Assembly (NCBI RefSeq): GCF_000300005.1
Contig: NC_018691.1
Span: 1,488,001 to 1,552,000 of the forward strand
Source of the DNA: Alloalcanivorax dieselolei B5
GTDB lineage: Bacteria; Pseudomonadota; Gammaproteobacteria; Pseudomonadales; Alcanivoracaceae
DNA length: 64,000 bases
Direction of reading: 5' to 3'
Below, one piece after another: positions 1 through 9,714 of the stretch. Below the pieces are notes generated by a model. That model made no database searches. It was given only the letters and a program-made list of their open reading frames with translations, and had not been told where the DNA came from. Within the stretch, counting starts at the first letter, position 1. The number at the start of each line of letters is the position of its first letter. Position numbers and translations under genes: made by a program.

Positions 1-498
1 GTGGCGGACATGGCGGGGGGCTACGAGGTCGAACTGACCATCACCAATGCCGAGGGGGAAACGTCCAGCCATGTCACCTCGATCACCGCGGAAGAATCCA
101 GTGCCGTTCCTCTGACTTTGAACAGCACCTTGCCGGTGGTCGACGACGATGGCGACCAGAGCGTTATCGTCATCGACATCGATGGGGACAATCGTTTGAC
201 GGCCACCGCCGCACAGCCCGCCGTGGGACCGGACACCGCGCTGTTCCTGTATGGCTATTGGTCCGGGGAAAACTCGGCCAATCTGTACGACAGCAGTGGC
301 GAGCCCTTTGCACTGGTGAACCCCGAGAATGGCGCGGTACTCGAGACCGGTGTCGGCCATACCATTCAACTGAAGCGGGATAACGGCGCTTACTATCAAC
401 TCCAAGTGACCTTCGAGACCGGCGACCAGGAAGGTGACGCGACCGTCACCGCGCTGAGCGGCTATTACTGCGGTGAATCATTGAGTGATTGCCCCTGA
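1..498 (+). CDS. C-terminal part of a PKD-like surface/secreted protein (5' end outside window)
   Basis: The reading frame is open from the first base, so this is probably the last 165 residues of a longer protein and the GTG at base 1 need not be the start. The first 25 residues (GGYEVELTITNAEG) resemble the closing strands of a PKD/Ig-like beta-sandwich domain, as found in extracellular proteins. An acidic, Asp-rich stretch follows around residues 47-62 (DDDGDQSVIVIDIDGD), then a beta-rich tail with two Cys in the last 12 residues (YYCGESLSDC) that could form a disulfide. The next gene, a lipoprotein, starts about 33 bases downstream on the same strand, so the two probably share a transcript. 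No catalytic motif is visible and I do not recognise the family beyond the PKD-like piece. Confidence 0.6.
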   Translation: MADMAGGYEVELTITNAEGETSSHVTSITAEESSAVPLTLNSTLPVVDDDGDQSVIVIDIDGDNRLTATAAQPAVGPDTALFLYGYWSGENSANLYDSSGEPFALVNPENGAVLETGVGHTIQLKRDNGAYYQLQVTFETGDQEGDATVTALSGYYCGESLSDCP

Positions 499-531
499 CG
501 GGGTATCGATGAACGGAATCGGGTGGACAAA

Positions 532-1407
532 ATGAACTACATCAAATTGGCATTATCGATCACCTTGTTGCTCCCTCTTCTGTGGGGGTGTGGCAGTGAT
601 AGTCGCAGCAACGCCGGAGGTGGGGATGTTGTGCAACCTGAGCCGGAGCCCGGACTGGATATTTCCGATGTGGAATTGACGGCGGAAGAGAAGGCGCTGT
701 TGGCAACCATCGAAGACAATATCCAGGCCCACCGCTACGCGGCGGCGACGACGGACATCGTGGCACTGCTTGAGGCCCACCCCGGCAGCGAGCAGATCAA
801 GAGGCTTTATTCGGATGTCCTTGCCATGCAGTCGGGCATGGCGCCATCCGACTTCGCCGTCAAGGTGGGCGCGGTGCCCATTCAGGTGGCCGATGAGAAC
901 GGCGATATGATTGAGGTTTTTGCCTCCACCGCTTTGAAGGACATCCTTATTGAGCAGGCGGCGGTGGAGGACAGTGATGACTATCAGGTGCGTTTTCTGA
1001 ATGGACGCCAGGCCTTGCGGCTGCGCCTGGAAGGCAAGACGGTCTCGGAATTGCCCACCCGGGAGCAGGCCGATATCGGTGTCATGGCATCGATTCACGC
1101 TACCCGTCTTGCTTATGCGGCGGTCGGTGGCGCGGCGGAATTGGAATACCTGGAAGAACACCCGGAAGAGCTGGAAAGTACGGTAGCCGGGCATCTGCCC
1201 GAGGTCGAGCAGGAACTGGTGGAGACCCTGAAGGTGGTTGTCGAGACCTCGGAAGCCGTTCATCAGCACTATCCGATACGGGAACTGGATGAAAACCCGG
1301 TAGGCATGTCGATGGCAAAGAATGCGTTCGCCAATACCATGCTGGATGACGGCGCGCTTTCCACCGAAGAAATGGTGGACCTCTACGATTTCGCCTACGG
1401 GAGGTAG
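532..1407 (+). CDS. Hypothetical lipoprotein with helical repeats
   Basis: A predicted lipoprotein of 291 residues. The N-terminus is a signal peptide ending in a lipobox (LLWGC) with Cys20 as the lipidation site, followed by a Ser/Gly/Pro-rich linker. The rest looks alpha-helical and acidic. Residues around 55-95 (a helix-turn-helix reading AHRYAAATTDIVALLEAHPG) have the periodicity of a single TPR-like hairpin, but I cannot assign a TPR domain with confidence. The ATG at 532 is preferred over a GTG nine bases upstream because it puts the charged n-region directly before the hydrophobic core. It lies just after the PKD-like gene on the same strand and converges on the TM2 gene. Function unknown; a cell-surface partner of the upstream protein is only inference. 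Confidence 0.75.
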   Translation: MNYIKLALSITLLLPLLWGCGSDSRSNAGGGDVVQPEPEPGLDISDVELTAEEKALLATIEDNIQAHRYAAATTDIVALLEAHPGSEQIKRLYSDVLAMQSGMAPSDFAVKVGAVPIQVADENGDMIEVFASTALKDILIEQAAVEDSDDYQVRFLNGRQALRLRLEGKTVSELPTREQADIGVMASIHATRLAYAAVGGAAELEYLEEHPEELESTVAGHLPEVEQELVETLKVVVETSEAVHQHYPIRELDENPVGMSMAKNAFANTMLDDGALSTEEMVDLYDFAYGR

Positions 1408-1442
1408 TGGTTTCAGGGAGAAAGGAGGAAGACCATATCCGC

Positions 1443-1853
1443 TCAGGTCCAGCGCTTGCGGCTGTTGGCGGTGGCGATTTGCTCGTTGAGAGTGAGGAAG
1501 TCGTAGAGAATCCCCAGCCCGAACAAACCCAGGGTCAGCAGGTAAATCAGCCCGGTCACCCATTTGCCCATATAAAAACGGTGCAGGCCGAAGATGCCGA
1601 GAAAGGTCAGCAGCAGCCAGGTGATGTTGTAATCCACCGGGCCGGAGACATAGCGATGGTCGGCATCGCGGTCCATGGACGGGATCAGGAACAGATCGAC
1701 GATCCAGCCGATGAAGAACAGTCCCAGGGTGAAGAACCAGATCACGCCGGTAATTTGCCGGCCATAGTAGAACCGGTGTGACCCCATGAAGCCAAAGATC
1801 CAGAGGGCGTAGCCAATGATCTTGCTGTGGGTATCGTCAATCCGCGTGTTCAT
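1443..1853 (-). CDS. TM2 domain-containing membrane protein
   Basis: A 136-residue inner-membrane protein made of two similar halves. Each half has a hydrophobic segment, a G-x-HRFYxG motif ([13 protein letters not shown] near residue 24 and [13 protein letters not shown] near residue 95), and a second hydrophobic segment ending in Asp-rich loops (WIVDLF, ILYDFL). This is the pattern of the TM2 family (two short helices joined by a GxHRFY loop), here present twice. The family has no established biochemical role in bacteria. Its ATG overlaps the purT stop codon by four bases (ATGA), so it should be translated by coupling to purT. This is a firm gene call with unknown function. Confidence 0.85.
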   Translation of the reverse strand: MNTRIDDTHSKIIGYALWIFGFMGSHRFYYGRQITGVIWFFTLGLFFIGWIVDLFLIPSMDRDADHRYVSGPVDYNITWLLLTFLGIFGLHRFYMGKWVTGLIYLLTLGLFGLGILYDFLTLNEQIATANSRKRWT

Positions 1854-3031
1854 AGATCTACCTCGATATTGGTAATCACGGTGTTGGCTTTGACTCTCGC
1901 GCTTTCGATGCTATCCGCTTTGGCCAGAGCGACGCCGAGGCGGCGGCTGCCATGCACTTCCGGCTTGCCGAACAGGCGCAGATCGGTGTCCGGCTCCGCC
2001 AGGGCCTGATCCAGATTGCCGTAGCGCATGGTTTCCGAATCACCTTTTACCAGCAGTACCGAGGATGCGGACGGACCCCGCTGCTCGATGTTCGGTATCG
2101 GCAGCCCGAGAATGGCGCGGGCGTGCAGCGCGAACTCGGACAGGTTTTGTGACATCAAGGTTACCAGACCGGTATCGTGAGGGCGTGGTGACACTTCACT
2201 GAACCAGACCTGGTCCCCGCGCACGAAGAACTCCACACCGAACAGGCCCCAGCCGCCCAGGGCGGCGGTAATGGCGCCAGCCTGGCGGCGGGCTTCCTCC
2301 AGCGCCGCGTCATTCATCGGCTGCGGCTGCCAGGATTCACGGTAGTCGCCGTCTTCCTGGCGGTGGCCGATGGGCGCACAGAAATCGGTGCCATTGCGAT
2401 GCCGTACGGTGAGCAGGGTGATTTCGTAGTCGAACTCGACGAACCCTTCGACGATGACCCGGCCCTGGCCGGCGCGGCCGCCGGATTGGGCGTACTCCCA
2501 GGCGGCATCGATCTGGTCCTCGGTTTTCACCAGACTCTGCCCCTTCCCGGAGGAGGACATGACCGGCTTGATCACGCAGGGCAGGCCGATCTCCGCCACC
2601 GCCGCCCGGTATTCGGCCTCATCACCGGCGAAGCGATAGGGCGAGGTGGGCAGGCTCAGCTCTTCGGCGGCGAGGCGGCGAATGCCCTCGCGGTTCATGG
2701 TCAGCCGCGCTGCCCGGGCCGTGGGGATCACGGTGAAGCCTTCTTGCTCCAGAGCTTCCAGTTCGGCGGTGGCGATGGCCTCGATTTCCGGCACGATCAA
2801 CGCCGGGCGCTCTTCTTCCACCACTGCCCGCACCGCGTCCGCGTCCAGCATGTCGATTACGTGCCAGCGCTGCGCCACCTGCATGGCCGGCGCCCGCGGA
2901 TAGCGGTCCACGGCGATCACCTCGCAACCCAGGCGGATCAGCTCGATGGCCACCTCCTTGCCCAGTTCACCGCTGCCCAGCAGCATCACGCGGGTAGCGT
3001 TGTCGGAATAGGGGGTACCGATGGTGGTCAT
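1850..3031 (-). CDS. purT: Formate-dependent phosphoribosylglycinamide formyltransferase (GAR transformylase 2)
   Basis: PurT converts GAR to formyl-GAR using formate and ATP, the folate-independent version of step three of purine synthesis in the cytoplasm. The 393-residue length is normal. The N-terminal Rossmann-like segment reads [18 protein letters not shown], followed by an ATP-grasp domain (PTSPYRF, then [15 protein letters not shown] around residue 155) and metal-binding residues in [22 protein letters not shown]. The ATG is preceded by a GGAG ribosome site. The TM2 gene is translationally coupled downstream. purL, the next enzyme in the pathway, is only a few kilobases away on the other strand, but no shared regulatory site is obvious. 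Confidence 0.96.
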   Translation of the reverse strand: MTTIGTPYSDNATRVMLLGSGELGKEVAIELIRLGCEVIAVDRYPRAPAMQVAQRWHVIDMLDADAVRAVVEEERPALIVPEIEAIATAELEALEQEGFTVIPTARAARLTMNREGIRRLAAEELSLPTSPYRFAGDEAEYRAAVAEIGLPCVIKPVMSSSGKGQSLVKTEDQIDAAWEYAQSGGRAGQGRVIVEGFVEFDYEITLLTVRHRNGTDFCAPIGHRQEDGDYRESWQPQPMNDAALEEARRQAGAITAALGGWGLFGVEFFVRGDQVWFSEVSPRPHDTGLVTLMSQNLSEFALHARAILGLPIPNIEQRGPSASSVLLVKGDSETMRYGNLDQALAEPDTDLRLFGKPEVHGSRRLGVALAKADSIESARVKANTVITNIEVDL

Positions 3032-3205
3032 GCCGTCTCCTCATGGAACAAATCGTCGAAACAATGGGTTCAGCGGGGTCCAAACCCGCCTGGATGAACA
3101 AGATTGTAGCGAAAAGTGCCGCCATCGCGAGGGAAGAGTTTCACCCCGACGCCGTCGCGCCTACCATTGGCGCCAAAAGCTTCCCAATCAACCCCGGGCG
3201 GACAA

Positions 3206-3652
3206 GTGGACGATCAATACTGGATGGCGCGGGCGCTGGCCCTGGCGGAACGCGCGGCGGAGCAGGGCGAGGTGCCGGTGGGCGCGGTGCTGGTGCGCGA
3301 TGGCGAGATCATTGGCGAGGGCTACAATAAGCCGATTCTCAGCCATGACCCCTCCGCTCATGCGGAAATCGGCGCGCTGCGCGCTGCCGCCGCCCGCGCC
3401 GGCAACTATCGGCTGCCGGACAGCACCCTCTACGTCACCATCGAACCGTGCACCATGTGTTTTGGCGCCATGATCCACGCTCGGGTGGCGCGGCTGGTGT
3501 ACGGTGCCCGCGAGCCCCGTGCCGGGGTCTGTGAAAGCCAGTTGGGACTGCCGGAGAGAGAGTTCTATAACCACCGCCTGGAAGTCACCAGCGGGGTGCT
3601 GGCGGACCAGGCCTCGCAGCTGATGCGGGATTTTTTCCGGCGCAAACGATGA
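3206..3652 (+). CDS. tadA: tRNA-specific adenosine deaminase
   Basis: TadA deaminates adenosine-34 in the tRNA-Arg(ACG) anticodon to inosine. The zinc site and proton-shuttle glutamate are visible as HAE near residue 53, with the second half PCTMC near residue 83. The tail FYNHRLEVTSGVLADQAS is typical of TadA. I choose the GTG at 3206 (VDDQYWMARAL) because family members begin right at this conserved helix; an in-frame ATG 90 bases upstream would add a Pro/Ser-rich extension that looks like translated intergenic DNA. This start gives 148 residues, short but within the family range. It converges on mltF, with half of a REP element between them. Confidence 0.93.
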   Translation: MDDQYWMARALALAERAAEQGEVPVGAVLVRDGEIIGEGYNKPILSHDPSAHAEIGALRAAAARAGNYRLPDSTLYVTIEPCTMCFGAMIHARVARLVYGAREPRAGVCESQLGLPEREFYNHRLEVTSGVLADQASQLMRDFFRRKR

Positions 3653-3677
3653 GAGAGGCAGGGAACTCCTCAGCCAT

Positions 3678-3703
3678 TGTAGGAGCTTGCCCTGCAAGCG
3701 AAT
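3678..3703. repeat. REP element, half copy (family A)
   Basis: A single arm beginning TGTAGGAGCTTGCCC and ending in AAGCGAAT, identical over its length to the arms of the complete inverted copies near 28.7, 31.0 and 49.4 kb. The second arm has decayed to a GCTTACAGCGG remnant about 45 bases downstream. It lies between the convergent ends of tadA and mltF, the same context as the other copies. Confidence 0.75.
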
Positions 3704-3776
3704 CGGGCTCTCAGCCTCCGAAGAAACGCGCTTACAGCGGCCCGCCGACCAGTTGCGATTGACTTCTAGCGAGCGA

Positions 3777-5183
3777 TTACTTCGCCGCTGCCACCAGGGT
3801 AGGGCGGTGGCGTTCGGAATTGTCCGCCCATACCAGCAGGTCGTAGTAGCCGCGCACGTGGCGCACGTAGGCCACCGCCTGGCCGCCACGGGCGGGGCCG
3901 TAGCGTAACTGACCGGCATAGGCGGGTTTCGCCAGCATCGGCAGTCGCTGTTTCACGTCCTGCCAGCGATCCGGGTCACCGCCCTGTTTCTGGGTCAGGA
4001 CCCGGGCGTCCTCGAGGTGGCCAAAGCCCACATTGTAGGCGGCCAGGGCCAGCCAGGTGCGGTCCGGTTCGGCGATGCGCTCGGGCATGCGGTCGTGCAA
4101 TTTGCGCAGGTAAGCGGCGCCGGCGTGGATGCTCTGGGACGGGTCGGTACGGTCGGTGACGCCCATTTCCCGCGCCGTCTGATTGGTCAGCATCATCAGA
4201 CCCTGCACGCCGGTGGGGGAGATGGCGCCAGCGTCCCACAGGGATTCCTGATACGCCACCGCCGCCAGCAGGCGCCAGTCGAAGCCGGCGTCTTCGGCGG
4301 CGTCGCGGAAGGCATTGGTGTAATCGGGCAGGCGGTCGTCCAGATGACGGATAAAGCTGCGCGCGGAATACAGGTCAAACCGTTCCACATGGCCGTAGAA
4401 GCGCTTGGCCAGCTGCTCGGTGGCGCCAATGGCGTTTTGCTGGGTCAAATAGCGCTGGGCGGCCTGATACAGGCTGCCGTCGCTGCCCGGGGCGAAGGCC
4501 CAGGCCAGCCCTTGATCCGCGCTGACGGTGAAGCCGGCGGCCAGATCCGGGAACAGGGCCCGGTGGATGGCGTAATCGTTGGAGTTGATCAGGGCGTAAT
4601 CGGTCTCGCCTTCCTCCACCCGGGCCAGCGTTTGCTCCACGTTGGTGCCGGTGTGGACGTCCAGCTTCAACTCAGGCTGAGCGGCGCGGGCCTGCTCCAG
4701 CAGATCGGCGTTGCTGGAACCGGACACCACGGCGACGCTCTTGCCGTCCAGATCAGCAAGGGCATTGGGGCGCGGTTCGCCGAGCCGGTACATCACCAGG
4801 GTATCGACTTTCTGATAGGGCGTGGTCAGCCGCAACTGCTGGCGGCGCTGCTCGGTGATCACCAGTCCGGCGGCGGCGAAATCGGCCTTGCCGGCCAGCA
4901 GCAGCTTCTGCACGGCTTCGAGATCATCGGCTTCCAGCAGGCGCAATTCAACGCCCAGCCGCTCGGCAAAGCCGCGGGCCAGCTCGTATTCCATGCCGGT
5001 GGAACCGTTTTCATCGCCGTAAACGGTGGTCAGGGACGGGCGCGTGACCACCACCAGCTCGCCACGGGCCTGGATCCGTTCCAGGGCGGTGCCGGATGGG
5101 CGCAGAAACAGTCCCAGGATCAGTGCGGCGAGCAGCACCAGGGGTGCCCATGCCAGCAGTTTACGGCGTAACCGTATCGTCAT
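3777..5183 (-). CDS. mltF: Membrane-bound lytic murein transglycosylase F
   Basis: MltF cleaves the glycan strands of peptidoglycan to 1,6-anhydro ends in the periplasm. The 468-residue protein has an N-terminal hydrophobic segment (about residues 8-26), a solute-binding-like regulatory domain (about 35-265, beginning GELVVVTRPSLTTVYGDE), and a C-terminal SLT domain (about 295-440) with the catalytic Glu313 in AYQESLWD, then SPTGVQGLMML and AAYNVGFGHLEDAR. The ATG at 5183 is chosen because an AGGAGG/AAGGA ribosome site lies directly upstream and the protein then starts with a proper charged n-region; the open frame runs almost 300 bases further but without family-like sequence. It is divergent from purL. 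Confidence 0.94.
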   Translation of the reverse strand: MTIRLRRKLLAWAPLVLLAALILGLFLRPSGTALERIQARGELVVVTRPSLTTVYGDENGSTGMEYELARGFAERLGVELRLLEADDLEAVQKLLLAGKADFAAAGLVITEQRRQQLRLTTPYQKVDTLVMYRLGEPRPNALADLDGKSVAVVSGSSNADLLEQARAAQPELKLDVHTGTNVEQTLARVEEGETDYALINSNDYAIHRALFPDLAAGFTVSADQGLAWAFAPGSDGSLYQAAQRYLTQQNAIGATEQLAKRFYGHVERFDLYSARSFIRHLDDRLPDYTNAFRDAAEDAGFDWRLLAAVAYQESLWDAGAISPTGVQGLMMLTNQTAREMGVTDRTDPSQSIHAGAAYLRKLHDRMPERIAEPDRTWLALAAYNVGFGHLEDARVLTQKQGGDPDRWQDVKQRLPMLAKPAYAGQLRYGPARGGQAVAYVRHVRGYYDLLVWADNSERHRPTLVAAAK

Positions 5184-5380
5184 GTCCTTGCTGCCTCCTG
5201 GGGTTGCCAGATAGGTTGGAAGCGCCCATTGCTTGGTTTTCGGGGCTTCCTCGGTTCCGGAACGGTCCTTGTTGCCGGAAGCAGGACATTCGAAGCCGTC
5301 GCCGGACCGCGCCTGGGCGGTGACCCGACGCTGGGTCGGATCCGGGATTGAGACGGCTTGGAATGACCAAAAATGTTGCC

Positions 5381-5405
5381 GGGAGCGATGGTTGACGTCG
5401 CTCCC
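5381..5405. repeat. REP-like inverted repeat (family B)
   Basis: GGGAGCGA and TCGCTCCC form a perfect 8-bp stem around a 9-base loop. The unit shares 18 of 20 bases with a segment inside the small AAA ATPase gene near 54.87 kb, so it is a repeat family rather than an isolated hairpin. It would lie in the long 5' leader of mltF if the minus-strand promoter proposed here is right. Confidence 0.6.
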
Positions 5406-5428
5406 ACGACGGCCCGCTATGAATGGCG

Positions 5429-5457
5429 GGTATAAAAAATAAGCGATGCTTTTACAA
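5429..5457 (-). promoter_or_regulatory. Candidate sigma-70 promoter for mltF
   Basis: On the minus strand TTGTAA (-35) and TATACC (-10) are separated by exactly 17 bases in an AT-rich island. Each hexamer matches four of six consensus positions. It would give mltF a leader of about 240 bases. This is a pattern match only. Confidence 0.35.
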
Positions 5458-5671
5458 TTGGAGGCGAATTTACCATTCACAACCCCCGGGCCGCTACTTT
5501 TTTGTCCAACAATTGCCGCTATTGGACCGGTTGATGACGGTTTCCGCCGTGTCGCGGTGCTGTCGTGATAAAGGCGGGAAACCGGGTTCGCGCCCTCGCG
5601 CCGCCCCCCTGGAATCCGGTATCATTGCGGCTTCTTCCAATCCCCCGTCGATCCAAAGGAAAAGCCAGCCC

Positions 5672-8600
5672 ATGCTGATCCTACCCGGTAGCCCGGCTCT
5701 CTCCGCATTTCGTAAGGAAAAATTGCTGCGCGCTTTGCCGCGAGTGGAGGCTCTGTCCGCCCGTTTCATTCACTTCGTGGAGACGTCCGCGTCGTTGTCC
5801 GCCCGGGAACAGGCGGTACTCGACGGTTTGCTGAGCTATGGCCCGACGATCAGCGAGGAACCGGTGGAAGGCCGCCGGTTCCTGGTGGTGCCGCGCCCCG
5901 GCACGATCTCCCCCTGGTCTTCCAAAGCCACCGATATCTGCCATAACGCCGGCCTCGACAAGGTGTTGCGAGTGGAGCGGGGTATTGAATATCGGCTGCA
6001 GGCGGACCCGGATATCGCCCGAGCGGAGCTGGTGGCGCCGCTGCACGACCGCATGGTGGAGGCGGTGCTGGACCAGCCCGAGCAGGCCGAGGCCCTGTTC
6101 AGCCATCATCAGCCCAAGCCGCTGACCACGGTGGATGTGATCGGCGGCGGCCGCGACGCGCTGGCCCACGCCAACGGCGAGCTGGGTCTGGCACTGGCGG
6201 ACGATGAGATCGATTACCTGGTGGAACGCTTCACCGCTCTGGGGCGCAACCCCAGTGACGCGGAACTGATGATGTTCGCCCAGGCCAACTCCGAGCATTG
6301 CCGGCACAAAATCTTCAATGCCGACTGGACCATTGACGGCGAGGCTCAGGAACTGAGCCTGTTCGGCATGATCCGCAACACCTACAAACACGCCAGTGAA
6401 GGCGTGCTGAGCGCCTACAAGGACAACGCCGCGGTGGCGGCAGGGCCGGTGGCGGACCGCTTCTTCCCCCGTCCGGACGACACCGAGTACCGCTACGTCA
6501 ATGAGCCGGTACATATGCTGATGAAGGTGGAGACCCATAACCACCCCACCGCCATCGCGCCGCATCCGGGGGCGTCCACCGGCGCCGGCGGCGAGATCCG
6601 TGACGAAGGCGCCACTGGCCGCGGCGCCAAGCCCAAGGCCGGCCTTACCGGGTTCTCGGTCTCCAATCTGAGCATTCCGGATTTCGTGCAACCGTGGGAG
6701 GACCACTACGGCCGCCCCGGGCGCATCGCCTCGGCCCTGGACATCATGATCGAGGGGCCGCTGGGCGGTGCCGCCTTCAACAATGAGTTCGGCCGCCCGA
6801 ATCTGTGCGGCTATTTCCGCACCCTGGAAATCGAAGCCCCGGGCATCAACGGGGACGAGCGGCGCGGCTACCACAAGCCGATCATGATCGCCGGCGGCCT
6901 CGGCAACATCCGTGACGGCCATGTACAGAAAGAGGGGATCCCGGCCGGTGCGAAAATCATCGTGCTGGGCGGACCGGCCCTGCTGATCGGCCTCGGCGGC
7001 GGCGCCGCCAGTTCCATGGCCAGCGGTGAGTCCGACGAGGCCCTGGATTTCGCCTCGGTGCAGCGCGGTAACCCGGAAATCGAGCGGCGGGTGCAGGAAG
7101 TGATCGATCGCTGCTGGGCCCTCGGTGACGACAACCCCATTGTCTCCGTCCACGACGTCGGTGCCGGCGGCCTCTCCAACGCCTTGCCGGAACTGGTCCA
7201 CGATGCCGATCGTGGCGCCAACCTGGAACTGCGCCGGGTGCCCAGTGATGAGCCGGGAATGAGCCCGGTGGAAATCTGGTGCAACGAAGCCCAGGAACGC
7301 TATGTGCTGGCGGTGATGCCGCAAGACCTGGCGCGCTTCGAGGCACTGTGTCGGCGCGAGCGGGCGCCCTTCGCGGTGCTTGGTGAAGCCACCGAGGAAG
7401 AACACCTGACAGTGTCCGATGAGCACTTCGGCGATGCGCCGGTGGATCTGCCCATGGACCTGCTGTTCGGCAAGCCGCCGAAGATGCAACGTGCCTTCGA
7501 CCGGGAGGATTTCCAGCGCCAGACCTTCACCACCGATGGCATCGAATTGCGCGATGCGGTGGAGCGGGTGCTGCGGCTGCCCACGGTGGCCTCCAAGAGC
7601 TTCCTGATCACCATCGGCGACCGTTCGGTGACCGGTCTGGTTCATCGGGATCAGATGGTGGGGCCCTGGCAGGTGCCGGTGGCCGACTGCGCGGTAACCG
7701 CCACCGGTTTCAATCCCAACGAAGCCGGGATCACTACCGGTGAAGCCATGGCCATGGGGGAGCGCACCCCGGTGGCGCTGGTGGACGCCGCCGCCTCCGG
7801 CCGCATGGCGGTGGCGGAAACCATTACCAATCTGGCCGGCGCCCACATCGGCGGCTTCGGGCAAATCCGCCTGTCCGCCAACTGGATGGCCGCCGCCGGT
7901 CACCCGGGCGAGGATCAGGCGCTGTTTGATACGGTCAAGGCGGTGGGCATGGAGCTGTGTCCGGAGCTGGGTATCGCCATCCCGGTGGGTAAGGACTCTC
8001 TCTCCATGCGGACCGTGTGGAATGAGCGTGGCATCGACAAGAGTGTCACCTCGCCGCTGTCGCTGATCGTCACCGCCTTCGCCCAGGTCAGTGATATCAA
8101 CCTGACCGTGACCCCGCAGTTGCGTACCACCGAGGCCAGTGAACTGCTGCTGGTGGATCTGGGCCGTGGCCGTAACCGGCTGGCCGGTTCGGCACTGGCG
8201 CAGGTGTTTGGAAAAGTCGGCGAGGTGCCGCCGGATCTGGATGACGCCGCCGATCTGAAGGCGTTCTTCCAGGTGACCCAGGCGCTGTTGGCGGAAGGCA
8301 AGTTGATGGCCTACCACGATCGCTCCGACGGCGGCCTGTTCACCACCCTGGTGGAAATGGCGTTCGCCGGCCGGGTCGGCATCGACATCGTGCTGGACGA
8401 TATAGCCGGTGATGGACCGGAAGCGGTGGCGGCCCTGTTCGCCGAGGAACTGGGCGCGGTGCTGCAGGTGCCGGAAGGCGAAGCGGAGACGGTGCGTCAG
8501 CGCTACGCCGAGGCCGGTCTGGCCGGCTGCGTGCACGCCGTGGCGCGGCTCAATGTGGATGATGTGGTGCGCGTGCGCCTGGGCGGCGCCATCCTGATGG

Positions 8601-9565
8601 AGCGGCCCCGTCGCGGTCTGCAACGGCTCTGGTCGGAAACCAGCTATCGTATCCAGGCGTTGCGCGACAACCCGGACTGCGCCCGCCAGGAGTTCGACGC
8701 TATACCGGACAGCAACGATCCGGGCCTGAACGTGCGGCTCACTTTCGACATGAGCGAAAACGTGGCGGCGCCGTTCATCGGCGGCGCCCGGCCCAAGGTG
8801 GCGATCCTGCGCGAGCAGGGCGTCAACGGCCAGACCGAGATGGCGGCTGCTTTTGACCGCGCCGGCTTCGCCGCCGTGGACGTGCACATGAGCGACCTGC
8901 TGGCCGGTGACGTCAGTCTGGACGACATGAAAGGCCTGGTGGCCTGCGGCGGCTTCTCCTACGGCGACGTGCTCGGTGCCGGCGGCGGCTGGGCCAAGAC
9001 GGTGCTGTATCACAACGGCCTGCGTGACGCCTTCAACCGTTTCTTCTTCCGCGAGGACACTTTCGCCCTGGGCGTGTGCAACGGCTGTCAGATGCTGGCC
9101 CACCTCAAGGACCTGGTGCCCGGCGCGGAACATTGGCCGCGCTTCGTGCGCAATCTGAGCGAGCAGTTCGAGGCCCGCACCTCGCTGGTGGAAATCGGCG
9201 ATTCGCCGTCCATTTTGCTGCGCGACATGGCCGGCACCCGTCTGCCCATCGCCGTGGCTCATGGCGAAGGGCGGGTGGAGATCAGCGACGCCGATCTGGC
9301 CCGCAACGTGGAGCAGCGCCTGGTGGCCCTGCGCTACGTGGACGGCATGGGCAATGCCACCGAGCAATACCCGGCCAATCCCAATGGTTCCAGCCAGGGC
9401 GCCACCGGTTTCACCACCCGGGACGGCCGCGTGACTATTATGATGCCGCACCCGGAGCGGGTGTTCCGCGTGCTGCAGAACAGCTGGATCCCGGATGATT
9501 GGCGCCGCTTCGACAATGCCCCCTGGTTCCGTATGTTCGCCAATGCGCGCAAGTGGATCGGTTAG
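5672..9565 (+). CDS. purL: Phosphoribosylformylglycinamidine synthase
   Basis: The large, single-chain PurL converts FGAR, glutamine and ATP to FGAM, the fourth step of purine synthesis. The 1297 residues match the gammaproteobacterial form (about 1295). An N-terminal PurS-like domain is followed by two AIR-synthase-like halves containing the ligand motif [18 protein letters not shown] and [14 protein letters not shown]-terminal glutamine amidotransferase domain carries the nucleophile Cys1136 in GVCNGCQML and PHPERVFR near the end. The ATG at 5672 follows an AAGGA ribosome site and begins [13 protein letters not shown], the usual PurL N-terminus. The frame stays open about 250 bases upstream, but that part does not resemble the family. 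A heptad repeat begins four bases after the stop. Confidence 0.98.
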   Translation: MLILPGSPALSAFRKEKLLRALPRVEALSARFIHFVETSASLSAREQAVLDGLLSYGPTISEEPVEGRRFLVVPRPGTISPWSSKATDICHNAGLDKVLRVERGIEYRLQADPDIARAELVAPLHDRMVEAVLDQPEQAEALFSHHQPKPLTTVDVIGGGRDALAHANGELGLALADDEIDYLVERFTALGRNPSDAELMMFAQANSEHCRHKIFNADWTIDGEAQELSLFGMIRNTYKHASEGVLSAYKDNAAVAAGPVADRFFPRPDDTEYRYVNEPVHMLMKVETHNHPTAIAPHPGASTGAGGEIRDEGATGRGAKPKAGLTGFSVSNLSIPDFVQPWEDHYGRPGRIASALDIMIEGPLGGAAFNNEFGRPNLCGYFRTLEIEAPGINGDERRGYHKPIMIAGGLGNIRDGHVQKEGIPAGAKIIVLGGPALLIGLGGGAASSMASGESDEALDFASVQRGNPEIERRVQEVIDRCWALGDDNPIVSVHDVGAGGLSNALPELVHDADRGANLELRRVPSDEPGMSPVEIWCNEAQERYVLAVMPQDLARFEALCRRERAPFAVLGEATEEEHLTVSDEHFGDAPVDLPMDLLFGKPPKMQRAFDREDFQRQTFTTDGIELRDAVERVLRLPTVASKSFLITIGDRSVTGLVHRDQMVGPWQVPVADCAVTATGFNPNEAGITTGEAMAMGERTPVALVDAAASGRMAVAETITNLAGAHIGGFGQIRLSANWMAAAGHPGEDQALFDTVKAVGMELCPELGIAIPVGKDSLSMRTVWNERGIDKSVTSPLSLIVTAFAQVSDINLTVTPQLRTTEASELLLVDLGRGRNRLAGSALAQVFGKVGEVPPDLDDAADLKAFFQVTQALLAEGKLMAYHDRSDGGLFTTLVEMAFAGRVGIDIVLDDIAGDGPEAVAALFAEELGAVLQVPEGEAETVRQRYAEAGLAGCVHAVARLNVDDVVRVRLGGAILMERPRRGLQRLWSETSYRIQALRDNPDCARQEFDAIPDSNDPGLNVRLTFDMSENVAAPFIGGARPKVAILREQGVNGQTEMAAAFDRAGFAAVDVHMSDLLAGDVSLDDMKGLVACGGFSYGDVLGAGGGWAKTVLYHNGLRDAFNRFFFREDTFALGVCNGCQMLAHLKDLVPGAEHWPRFVRNLSEQFEARTSLVEIGDSPSILLRDMAGTRLPIAVAHGEGRVEISDADLARNVEQRLVALRYVDGMGNATEQYPANPNGSSQGATGFTTRDGRVTIMMPHPERVFRVLQNSWIPDDWRRFDNAPWFRMFANARKWIG

Positions 9566-9568
9566 AGG

Positions 9569-9600
9569 CAGTTGACAGTTGATAGTGGACAGTTGACAGC
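9569..9600 (+). repeat. Heptad repeat, copy 1
   Basis: A 32-bp sequence built of 7-bp units (CAGTTGA, CAGTTGA, TAGTGGA, CAGTTGA, then CAGC). Two more identical copies flank the IS3 element as an inverted pair. This copy starts four bases after the purL stop codon. The TGA and TAG triplets put stop codons into more than one frame. Confidence 0.8.
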
Positions 9601-9626
9601 GAAAGGCGGAAGAAAGGGGTGTGGGA

Positions 9627-9645
9627 AGCTGGCTTGCCAGCGAAT
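9627..9645. repeat. Degenerate REP-like hairpin
   Basis: AGCTGGCTTGCCAGCGAAT contains a CTGGC/GCCAG stem and the same AGC-TTGCC-GCGAAT skeleton as the family A REP arms. It is the only copy of that kind seen between two genes on the same strand, so it may be a separate subfamily or a decayed copy. Confidence 0.4.
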
Positions 9646-9714
9646 TTGCGTGTGGGCGTGCTAGCGTGTTGCGTGCAAGAGGTAGATTAAGTAACAGGCT
9701 GATCAGACACGAAT

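Larger units (their letters stand above)
5184..5671. other. mltF-purL divergent intergenic region
   Basis: About 490 bases without a convincing gene, though both flanking frames happen to stay open into it. It holds a plausible minus-strand promoter for mltF, a GGAGCGA-type inverted repeat and an AT-rich island around 5420-5460. I found no convincing PurR-type operator or sigma-70 promoter for purL; its AAGGA ribosome site is at 5655-5659. Confidence 0.5.

Noticed and set aside
553-1563. A 336-codon minus-strand frame across the lipoprotein gene
   Set aside because: Composition is typical of a shadow frame; it would overlap both the lipoprotein and the TM2 gene, each of which has clear features.
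5423-5671. N-terminal extension of PurL
   Set aside because: The frame is open but the residues (Arg/Pro-rich, multiple Cys) do not resemble PurL; the AAGGA-led ATG at 5672 gives the family length and N-terminus.
5681-9451. A 1256-codon open frame antisense to purL
   Set aside because: GC-rich codon-position bias leaves the opposite strand open; the translation is His/Gly/Gln-rich with no recognisable domain, while the plus strand encodes a full PurL.
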